Assembly: GCA_028293685.1 (NCBI GenBank)
Contig: JAQGOI010000263.1
Coordinates: 1-7,270, forward strand
From: Lysobacteraceae bacterium
GTDB lineage: Bacteria > Pseudomonadota > Gammaproteobacteria > Xanthomonadales > Xanthomonadaceae
DNA length: 7,270 bases
Reading direction: 5' to 3'
Shown: piece after piece, positions 1 through 6,900 of the stretch
Numbering within the stretch: position 1 is the stretch's first letter
How the letters are laid out: every line of letters starts with the position of its first letter
Notes under the pieces: model-generated
Told to the model about the DNA's origin: nothing
The model's input: only the letters and a program-made list of their open reading frames with translations
The model's database searches: none
Made by a program: the position numbers and the translations under genes

Positions 1-60
1 GACTGGTCCGCAGTTTCGACGCGCGCCCATGAACCGTGGCTGGCAGCAGTGTGCGCCCGA

Positions 61-1809
61 TCAATAACCCGCGGCCTGGCCGTCCTTGCGCGATTCGCTG
101 GCCCCGATCCAGCCGCCGTTGGGGTTCACCATGATCGCCTGGTAGCCGCCGTAGGGGCCGTCGGAAAAACGCACCGAATGGCCCTTGCGCATCAGCGCGC
201 GCACGGTCTCGTAGCTGAAGCCGCTTTCCAGGTCGACTTCACCACCGTCGGTCATCGCCGCGACCTGCGCCTCGGGGTCGGTCGAGCCGTCGTGCTGGAT
301 GCGCGGCGCGTCACCGGCTTCCTGCAGGTTCATGCCGAAGTCGATCAGGTTCATCAGGATCTGCGCGTGCCCCTGCGGCTGCATCGCCCCGCCCATCACG
401 CCGAAGCTCAACCACGGCTTGCCGGCCTTGGTGACGAACGCTGGAATGATCGTATGGAACGGCCGCTTGCCGGGCGCGAATGCATTCGGGTGGCCGGCCT
501 TGAGCACGAACTGCTCGCCGCGGTCCTGGAAAATGAAGCCAAGACCCGGCGGCGCCATGCCGCTGCCCATGCCGCGGTAGTTGGACTGGATCAGCGACAC
601 CATCATGCCGTTGGCGTCGGCGGTGGTGAGGTAGACGGTGTCGCCTTCGTCCAATGTCTTCGGCGTGCCGGGTTCGACCACGCGCGCCGCCTTGTCCATG
701 TCGATCAGCTTGCGACGCTGGTCCGCGTATGACTTCGAGATCAGCTCGGCGACCGGGGTCCTGTAGAACTCCGGATCGGCGTAGAACCGCGCGCGATCGG
801 CGAACGCGAGTTTCTTCGCTTCGACGAACAGGTGCACGTGCTCGGGACTGCCGAAGCCGTACTTCTTCAGGTCGAAGCCCTCGAGCAGATTCATGATCTG
901 CAGCGTGGCGATGCCCTGGCCGTTGGGCGGCAGTTCCCAGATGTCGTAGCCGCGGTAGTTGCTCGAGACCGGCTCGACCCATTCGCCGTGGTGCGCGGCC
1001 AGGTCGCCGTAGGAGAGGAAGCCGCCATTCGCCTTGAAGTAGGCATCGATGCTGTGCGCGATGGCGCCCTTGTAGAACGCATCGCGGCCGCCGTCGGCGA
1101 GCTTCTGCAGCGTGTCTGCCAGTGTCGGCCGCGTCCACATTTCGCCGGTCCGCGGGCCACGGCCGTCGCGGGTGAACTGTTCGCTGAACCCCGGATATTT
1201 TGACAGTCGCGCTACCGACGCACTCCAGTAATACGCGATGACTTCGCTGACCGGAAAGCCCTCGCGCGCATAGCGGATCGTCGGCGCCAGCAGCGTTTTC
1301 ATCGGCAGCGTGCCGAAGCGGTCGTGCAACGCGAACCACGCATCGACCGCCCCAGGCACGGTGACCGGCAACGGACCGTAAGCCGGAATCGCGGTCAGGT
1401 TACGCCGCTGGAATTCGGCCAGCGTTAGCGATTTCGGCGAACGTCCGGAACCGTTGTAGCCGTACAGCCTGTGCGTCTTTGGATCCCACACGATGGCGAA
1501 CAGATCGCCACCCATGCCGCTGCCGGTCGGCTCCATCAGCCCAAGCGCGGCGTCGGCCGCGACCGCCGCGTCCAGCGCACTGCCGCCCTGCTTCATCACG
1601 TCCAGCGCGATCTGCGTCACCAGCGGTTGCGAGGTCGCGGCCATCGCATGCGGTGCATACACTTCGCTGCGCGTGGCAAATGCTTTGCCGGTGATGCGGT
1701 CGGCCGCGCCGGCCGTCCCGGCCGCGGCAAGCGCAGCGCACAGCAGCAGGCCGGACCAGCGTGGAGCAGCAGGCCTGCGACGGTGCGTCGGGTGGCAACG
1801 GTTCGCCAT
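61..1809 (-). CDS. ggt: Exported gamma-glutamyltransferase-family Ntn hydrolase
   Basis: The protein is 582 aa, the usual length for bacterial gamma-glutamyltransferases, which mature autocatalytically in the periplasm and cleave or transfer gamma-glutamyl groups from glutathione-like substrates. The ATG at 1809 is chosen over an in-frame ATG at 1854 because GGAG lies 7 nt upstream and a signal peptide starts directly: basic residues to about 18, core LLLCAALAAA at 21-30, cleavage near AGA-A/D at 35-37. Family landmarks seen: GGSALDA (75-81), Arg123 in GSGRSP (substrate carboxylate), GDTVYL with Thr391 as the predicted autoprocessing nucleophile at the start of the small subunit, Asn410 in QSNYRG, Gly473-Gly474 in GVMGGA, and DFGMNLQEAGDAPR near the C-terminus. 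Compared by eye with E. coli Ggt, the Ser462-Ser463 pair is His452-Thr453 (RPFHTI), and the segment carrying Gln430 and Asp433 reads QDRGEQF. The real substrate may therefore differ (other acyl or amide compounds). The family call is secure; the substrate is not. It lies 113 nt downstream of, and in line with, the EAL gene. Confidence 0.93.
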   Translation of the reverse strand: MANRCHPTHRRRPAAPRWSGLLLCAALAAAGTAGAADRITGKAFATRSEVYAPHAMAATSQPLVTQIALDVMKQGGSALDAAVAADAALGLMEPTGSGMGGDLFAIVWDPKTHRLYGYNGSGRSPKSLTLAEFQRRNLTAIPAYGPLPVTVPGAVDAWFALHDRFGTLPMKTLLAPTIRYAREGFPVSEVIAYYWSASVARLSKYPGFSEQFTRDGRGPRTGEMWTRPTLADTLQKLADGGRDAFYKGAIAHSIDAYFKANGGFLSYGDLAAHHGEWVEPVSSNYRGYDIWELPPNGQGIATLQIMNLLEGFDLKKYGFGSPEHVHLFVEAKKLAFADRARFYADPEFYRTPVAELISKSYADQRRKLIDMDKAARVVEPGTPKTLDEGDTVYLTTADANGMMVSLIQSNYRGMGSGMAPPGLGFIFQDRGEQFVLKAGHPNAFAPGKRPFHTIIPAFVTKAGKPWLSFGVMGGAMQPQGHAQILMNLIDFGMNLQEAGDAPRIQHDGSTDPEAQVAAMTDGGEVDLESGFSYETVRALMRKGHSVRFSDGPYGGYQAIMVNPNGGWIGASESRKDGQAAGY

Positions 1810-1816
1810 GACAGAT

Positions 1817-1820
1817 CTCC
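1817..1820 (-). promoter_or_regulatory. Shine-Dalgarno sequence of the GGT-family gene
   Basis: On the minus strand GGAG lies 7 nt before the ATG at 1809. It decides the start: the longer reading from the ATG at 1854 would add 15 residues ahead of the signal peptide and would place this site inside the coding region. Confidence 0.75.
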
Positions 1821-1829
1821 GGTCTGGAG
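1817..1829 (-). promoter_or_regulatory. Small inverted repeat covering the ribosome binding site
   Basis: In the minus-strand transcript CUCC (1829-1826) is complementary to the Shine-Dalgarno GGAG (1820-1817) across a 5-nt loop, AGACC. A competing pairing, CAGA with UCUG just before the start codon, would put GGAG in a loop instead. The complementarity is seen directly. That it affects translation is inference, and a 4-bp stem is weak and could arise by chance. Confidence 0.25.
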
Positions 1830-1846
1830 CCGGGACAATACTGCAA

Positions 1847-1882
1847 GTCCGCAAGCGCGCGCGGACCGATGTGCGATCGGTC
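1847..1882. repeat. Two overlapping inverted repeats between the EAL and GGT-family genes
   Basis: GACCGAT (1864-1870) and ATCGGTC (1876-1882) form a perfect 7-bp inverted repeat with a 5-nt loop. GTCCGC (1847-1852) and GCGGAC (1861-1866) form a perfect 6-bp inverted repeat with an 8-nt loop. They share three bases (1864-1866), so the full stems exclude each other. Neither is followed by a T-run on the minus strand, so this is not a classical Rho-independent terminator. It could be a mRNA-stabilising or processing hairpin after the EAL gene, an operator, or a chance result of high GC. Confidence 0.45.
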
Positions 1883-1922
1883 GGTTGCGACTCGCCTCCG
1901 GATCGTTACCGCGCTTGTGCGT

Positions 1923-3824
1923 TCACGCGGTTTCGGCGGCGAGCGGCGATCCGACAGCGGCGCTGCCGGCGCGCAGTCGCGCCGCGAACGCATCGGCCGG
2001 CTCCGGACGCGCATAGAAGAAACCCTGGACATGGGTGAAGCCCAGCTCCCGCAGCACGATGTCCTGCTCGGCGAGCTCGATGCCCTCGACCACCACTTCC
2101 AGCGACAACGCGTTGGCCAGATCGCGTACGGCGGTGACGATCGCACGCGCGTTGTGGTCGGTCGTCAGGTCGTCGATCATCGCCTTGTCGAGCTTGAGCG
2201 TATCGACCGGGAACCGACGCAGGTACGCCAGCGACGAATAGCCGGTGCCGAAGTCGTCGATTGCCAGGCGGATACCCAGCGCGCGCAGCGCGTCCAGCGT
2301 GGGCACGGATGCACCCGCGGTCTGCATCAGCGTCGTCTCGGTGATCTCCAGGCACAGGCGTTCTGGCGGCAGTCCCGATGCGGCCAGCACTTCGGTGACC
2401 GTATCGAGCAATCGTGGCTCGGCGAACTGGCGTGCGGAAATGTTTGCACGCAGCACGCGCGGAGTGCCGTCGGCCAGTGGCGGCCAGCGACACGCCTCCA
2501 CGCAGGCAACCGCCAGCACGCGGTAACCGATCGGTTCGATCAGGCCGCTGGCTTCGGCCACGTCGATGAATTCACCGGCCGCAAGCAGCCGTCCATCCTC
2601 GTGGCGCCAGCGCGCCAACGCCTCGGCCCCGACAACCTCTCCGGTGACCAGGTTGTACTCGGCCTGGTAGGCGACCTCGATGCGATCCTCGCGCAGCGCA
2701 TGGCGCAGCGCGCGTTCCATCCGGAGGCGCTCGACCAGGCTGACATGACATTCGGGATCGAAGACCTCGACCCGGTTACGTCCGCCCGCCTTGGCTTCCT
2801 TGCTGGCCAGGTCGGCATTGCGCAGCCACGCCTCGGCGCTGGCCGCGCCCGTTTCCGCCACCGGGCCGGCAAAGGCGATGCCGATGCTGGCGCTGACCTC
2901 CAGCGTCGGCGACAGCGGTTGCGCGATCGCATCGAGCAACTGTTGCGCCTGCGCCAACGCTTCCCATTCGCCGGCGACACGTGGCAGCAGGACCGCGAAG
3001 CAGTCGCTTTCCACGCGCGCGATCACGGCGTCGTCCGGAGTCGCGGCGTTGATGCGTTCGGCGAGCAGCGCCAGCGCGGTATCGCCGCCGGCTTCGCCGA
3101 TGGACGCGTTGACGTTGAAGAAACGATCGACATTGAGGAACAACATCGCCGCCAGTCGCGGGCGCCGCTGCATGCGCACCAGCAACTGGCCGACACAGGC
3201 ATGGAACATCGCGCGGTTGGCGACACCGCTGACGCTGTCGTACAGCTCCAGGTACTGCAAGCGCGCCTCCGCCGAGTGGCGCCGGTCGTCGCCGATCGCC
3301 ACCGACAACACGTCGGCGAAATAACCCGCGAGCGCCGCTTCATCGGCGTGCCAACGCCGTGGCGCGACGCACTCGAGCCGCAGCTCGCCCCAGATCGTTT
3401 CATCCACGCGCAACGGCGCATCGATATGCGCGCCGACGCCTGCGTGTTGCAGGGCGTCCCGCGCCGGCGCATTGGCCATCGCGCCGACATCGTTGACGCG
3501 CAGGATCCGGCCCTTGGCGCCACGCACGCCGCCGGCCCGCACCTTCGACGCCTGCGACGCCACGCGCTGCATCCCTGGGCGCGCCGGCAGTCGCTCATTG
3601 CCGATGACCTGCACGCAGGTGAGGTTGCCGTCCTGCAATTGCCACAGCGCGAGCCGATCCAGACCCATGGTGTCGATGGCAATCGGGCCGAGGATCGCAA
3701 ACGCCGCTTCCAGCCCGCCATCGGATCGCAGCACGTCCTGCGCGGCGCGCGCCAGCGCAATGGTGTGCCGGCGCAGGCGCGCGGCGCGGCTGCGGGGTGC
3801 CTGGGTGATCTGGACGTCGTTCAT
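1923..3824 (-). CDS. GAF - degenerate GGDEF - EAL protein, probable c-di-GMP phosphodiesterase
   Basis: The 633-aa protein has no signal peptide or membrane segment, so it is probably cytosolic. Residues about 20-178 form a GAF sensor domain (ALWQLQDGNL, then GVGAHIDAPLRV and IWGELRLE). Residues about 190-355 are GGDEF-like, but the signature reads ESDCF (272-276). The usual metal-site Asp is Asn231 in NVDRFF, the usual FK lysine is Phe236, and no RxxD inhibitory site is visible, so cyclase activity is unlikely. Residues about 365-620 are an EAL domain with all the usual catalytic positions: E401 in EALARW, N461, E493 in LEITE, D523-D524 in DDFGTGYSS, K544, E580 in EGIE and Q600 in VQGFF. It should therefore hydrolyse c-di-GMP to pGpG, with the GAF and eroded GGDEF domains as likely regulatory inputs. 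AGGGGG lies 6 nt before the ATG. It is divergent from the oxidoreductase gene and 113 nt upstream of the GGT-family gene. Architecture is secure; ligand and target process are unknown. Confidence 0.95.
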   Translation of the reverse strand: MNDVQITQAPRSRAARLRRHTIALARAAQDVLRSDGGLEAAFAILGPIAIDTMGLDRLALWQLQDGNLTCVQVIGNERLPARPGMQRVASQASKVRAGGVRGAKGRILRVNDVGAMANAPARDALQHAGVGAHIDAPLRVDETIWGELRLECVAPRRWHADEAALAGYFADVLSVAIGDDRRHSAEARLQYLELYDSVSGVANRAMFHACVGQLLVRMQRRPRLAAMLFLNVDRFFNVNASIGEAGGDTALALLAERINAATPDDAVIARVESDCFAVLLPRVAGEWEALAQAQQLLDAIAQPLSPTLEVSASIGIAFAGPVAETGAASAEAWLRNADLASKEAKAGGRNRVEVFDPECHVSLVERLRMERALRHALREDRIEVAYQAEYNLVTGEVVGAEALARWRHEDGRLLAAGEFIDVAEASGLIEPIGYRVLAVACVEACRWPPLADGTPRVLRANISARQFAEPRLLDTVTEVLAASGLPPERLCLEITETTLMQTAGASVPTLDALRALGIRLAIDDFGTGYSSLAYLRRFPVDTLKLDKAMIDDLTTDHNARAIVTAVRDLANALSLEVVVEGIELAEQDIVLRELGFTHVQGFFYARPEPADAFAARLRAGSAAVGSPLAAETA

Positions 3825-3830
3825 ACCCGG

Positions 3831-3836
3831 CCCCCT
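3831..3836 (-). promoter_or_regulatory. Ribosome binding site of the EAL gene
   Basis: On the minus strand AGGGGG ends 6 nt before the ATG at 3824. The purine run and spacing fit a Shine-Dalgarno sequence, and the GAF domain begins soon after this start, so no longer reading is needed. Confidence 0.55.
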
Positions 3837-3861
3837 GCCTGGATAAGTCCTTCGTCGATCC

Positions 3862-3892
3862 CTTATACGCCCCGCAAAGTGCCGGGATGCAA
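3862..3892 (-). promoter_or_regulatory. Candidate sigma-70-type promoter for the EAL gene
   Basis: On the minus strand TATAAG (3867-3862) matches five of six bases of the -10 consensus. TTGCAT (3892-3887) is a poor -35 at a wide 19-nt spacing. Transcription would begin roughly 30 nt before the ATG at 3824. The -10 is the most A/T-rich hexamer facing this gene in the intergenic region; the -35 is weak, so this is tentative. Confidence 0.3.
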
Positions 3893-3907
3893 CCGATTAC
3901 ACCCGGC
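3881..3907. repeat. Inverted repeat in the divergent intergenic region
   Basis: GCCGGG (3881-3886) and CCCGGC (3902-3907) are perfect 6-bp arms separated by 15 nt. The repeat overlaps the candidate -35 of the EAL gene and lies about 90 nt before the oxidoreductase start. The right arm is also complementary to CCGGG at 3922-3926. An operator shared by both promoters is possible, but such G/C-only arms arise easily by chance at this composition. Confidence 0.35.
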
Positions 3908-3997
3908 CATCGGAAAGCCGTCCGGGTTTGTGCGCCCTGTACCATTTGCGGCGTGCAACACCGGCGCCCCTTGCGCCGCCACATCTCCCGAGCCGCC

Positions 3998-6900
3998 ATG
4001 ACCAGCACCGCCGAACTCAGCTCGCCGTCATCGGCGAACACCGCCTTGACCAACGGTGTGGTCGATCACGACTACACCCTGGACGACCGGTACAGCCGCA
4101 CCGCCGGCCGCATCTACCTGAGCGGCGTGCAGGCGCTCGTGCGGTTGCCGTTGATGCAGCGCCTGCGCGACCAGGCCGCGGGACTCGACACCGGGGGTTT
4201 CATTTCCGGCTACCGCGGCTCGCCCTTGGGCGGATTCGACATGGAGCTGTGGCGTGCCAAGCAGCATCTGGCCGCGGCCGGAGTGAAGTTCACTCCCGGC
4301 CTCAACGAGGATCTCGGCGCGACCATGGTCTGGGGCACGCAGCAGACCAACCTGTTCGATGGCGCCACCGTCGATGGCGTCTTTGCGATGTGGTACGGCA
4401 AAGGTCCGGGCGTGGATCGCTGCGGCGACGTCTTCAAGCATGGCAACGCCGCCGGTACGTCGCGGCTGGGCGGCGTGCTGGCGCTGGCCGCCGACGACCA
4501 CGCCTGTCGCAGCTCGACCCTGCCGCACGGATCGGAAGGCGAGTTCACCTCGGCGCTGATGCCGATCCTCAATCCGGCCGGCGTGCAGGACATTCTCGAC
4601 ATGGGCCTGCTCGGTTGGGCGATGTCGCGCTTCACCGGTCGCTGGGTGGGTTTCAAGACGATCGCCGAAACCGTCGAGTCCTCGATGTCGGTGGACGTCG
4701 ACCCCTTTGCGCTGCAGATCGTGACGCCTACCGACTTCGCGATGCCGCCGGGCGGGCTCAACATCCGCTGGCCCGATCCGCCGCTGGACCAGGAAATGCG
4801 CCTGCACATGTACGCGGTCAAGGCGGCGCAGGCGTTCGCACGGGCCAATACCATCGACCGCGTCGTCATGGATTCGCCGCACGCGCGCCTGGGCATCGTC
4901 ACCACCGGCAAGTCCTACCTGGACGTGCTGCAGGCGCTGGACGTGCTCGGCCTGGATGCGCGCGCATGCCGTGAGCTCGGCATCCGCGTGTACAAGGTCG
5001 GCATGACGTGGCCGCTGGAGCCGTTGGGCATCCGCGACTTCGCGCGCGGCCTGGAGGACATCCTCGTCGTCGAGGAAAAACACGCCTTCATCGAAAGCCA
5101 GATGAAGGAATTGTTCTACAACTTCGATGGGCAAAGACCGTCCATCGTGGGCAAGTACGACGAAGCCGGCGAATGGATCCTGCCGTCGACCAACGAACTG
5201 ACGCCGGCGCGGATCGCACGCGTGATCGCCAGGCGGCTCGAGCGTTTCCATACATCGGACTTCATCCAGCAGCAACTGCGGTTTCTTGCCGCGAAGGAAG
5301 CCGAGCTCGCATTGCCACGCGCCAACTTTCCACGCGTGCCGCACTACTGTTCCGGCTGCCCGCACAACACGTCCACGCAGGTGCCCGAAGGCTCGCGCGC
5401 GCTCGCCGGCATCGGCTGCCATTACATGGTCACGTGGATGGACCGCAGCACCGACACCTTCACCCACATGGGCGGTGAAGGCGTGACGTGGTCCGGGCAG
5501 GCGCCGTTCACCGATACCCCGCACGTCTTCCAGAATCTGGGCGACGGCACGTACTTCCATTCGGGTTCACTGGCCATCCGCCAGTCGGTCGCCACCGGCG
5601 TCAACATCACCTACAAGATCCTGTACAACGATGCCGTCGCGATGACCGGAGGCCAGCCGGTCGACGGCACGCTGTCGGTGCCACAGATCGCGCACCAGGT
5701 GCGCAGCGAAGGCGTACAGGCGATCGTGGTGGTCAGCGACGAGATCGGAAAATGGTCGGATCCCTCGATCTTTCCGTCGGGCGTCGAGTTCTTCGACCGT
5801 CGCGAACTGGACGTCGTGCAGAAGCGCCTGCGCGAGGTCAGCGGCGTCAGCGTACTGGTCTACGACCAGGTCTGCGCCACCGAAAAACGCCGCCGTCGCA
5901 AGCGCGGCAAGATCGCCGATCCGGCCAAGCGCGTGGTCGTCAACACGCTGGTGTGCGAAGGCTGTGGCGATTGCGGCAAAAAGAGCTTCTGCGTGTCGAT
6001 CCTGCCGAAGGAAACCGAGTTCGGGCGCAAGCGCGAGATCGACCAGTCCGGGTGCAACAAGGACTACTCATGCGTCGAAGGCTTCTGCCCGAGCTTCGTC
6101 ACCGTGCACGGCGGCACGCTGCGCAAGGGGCGCAAGGTTTCGGCGACCGAACGGTTGGCGGCCATTCCAGAGCCGGCGTTCGCGACGACCTTGGCGCAGC
6201 CCTGGAACATCCTGATCACCGGCGTCGGTGGCACCGGCGTCGTCACGATAGGTGCTCTGCTCGGCATGGCCGGGCATCTGGAAGGTCGCGGCTCCAGCGT
6301 GCTCGACCAGACCGGGCTGGCGCAGAAGGGCGGCGCAGTGACCACGCATATCCGCATCGCGAGATCGCCGGCCGACATCCACGCCGTGCGCATCGCCGCC
6401 GGCGAAGCCGACCTGGTGCTGGGCTGCGACATGGTCGTGGTCAACGATTACTGGGCGCTATCCAAGATCCGCGCCGACCGCACGCGCGTCGTGCTCAACA
6501 CCTACGAAGCGATGCCCGGCACCTTCACGACGCGGCCGGACATGGCGTTTCCCGCAGCCGACATCATCAACGCGGTACGCACCGCGCTGGCCGGCGGCGA
6601 TCCGCCCGACTCCAGACTGCATCTCGTCGATGCGACGCGGCTGGCGACAGCGCTCATGGGCGACGCGATCGCCGCAAACCTGTTCATGCTCGGGTATGCC
6701 TGGCAGCGCGGGCTGGTACCGCTGTCGTTCGCTGCACTGATGCGTGCCGTCGAGCTCAATGGCGCCGCGGTTGAGATGAACAAAACCGCATTTGCGTGGG
6801 GCCGGTTGGCTGCCGTCGACGCCGATTCGGTAGCCGACGCCGCCGGCGTGCCGCGTGCCGCGCAGGCGCCCGCCGCACGCACGCCGCGCGAACTGCCGCT

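Larger units (their letters stand above)
3825..3997. promoter_or_regulatory. Divergent intergenic region between the EAL and oxidoreductase genes
   Basis: The 173 nt separate two genes that start in opposite directions, so both promoters should lie here unless transcription enters from further away. Toward the oxidoreductase I see only a weak -10-like TACCAT (3940-3945) with no acceptable -35. Toward the EAL gene there is a better TATAAG. I see no convincing sigma-54 site, no CRP/Clp-type TGTGA-N6-TCACA site and no small coding gene. Confidence 0.6.

Noticed and set aside
27..39. A short hairpin (CCATG / CGTGG) downstream of the GGT-family stop codon.
   Set aside because: The stem is 5 bp with one wobble pair and has no T-run, so it is too weak to call as a terminator.
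1833..1845. TATTGT (minus strand, 1840-1835) as a -10 for the GGT-family gene.
   Set aside because: It matches four of six bases, and no -35 element lies at 16-18 nt, where the sequence is a run of CG alternations.
1810..1854. Start of the GGT-family gene at the in-frame ATG 1854.
   Set aside because: The ATG at 1809 has GGAG 7 nt upstream and begins a normal signal peptide. The 15 extra residues would extend the n-region without family support.
1864..1882. The 7-bp hairpin as a Rho-independent terminator of the EAL gene.
   Set aside because: No T-run follows on the minus strand, where the next bases are GC alternations, so intrinsic termination is unlikely.
3905..3918. A GG-N10-GC spacing resembling a sigma-54 promoter toward the oxidoreductase.
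   Set aside because: Only the invariant dinucleotides fit. The flanking bases do not match TGGCAC or TTGCA.
1869..4001. A 710-codon plus-strand open frame lying antisense over the whole EAL gene.
   Set aside because: It is the mirror of a high-GC gene with strong third-position bias. Its product is rich in Arg, His, Gln and Asp, shows no recognisable domain, and overlaps the well-supported GAF-GGDEF-EAL gene completely.
4028..5560. A 510-codon minus-strand open frame antisense to the oxidoreductase.
   Set aside because: It covers conserved TPP-domain coding sequence on the other strand. Its product has low-complexity Arg/His/Gly-rich composition and no domain I recognise.
5488..6774. A 428-codon plus-strand frame overlapping the oxidoreductase.
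   Set aside because: It is an out-of-frame reading of the same strand. The oxidoreductase frame carries the TPP motif, the cysteine cluster and the GVGGTGV motif without interruption through this stretch.
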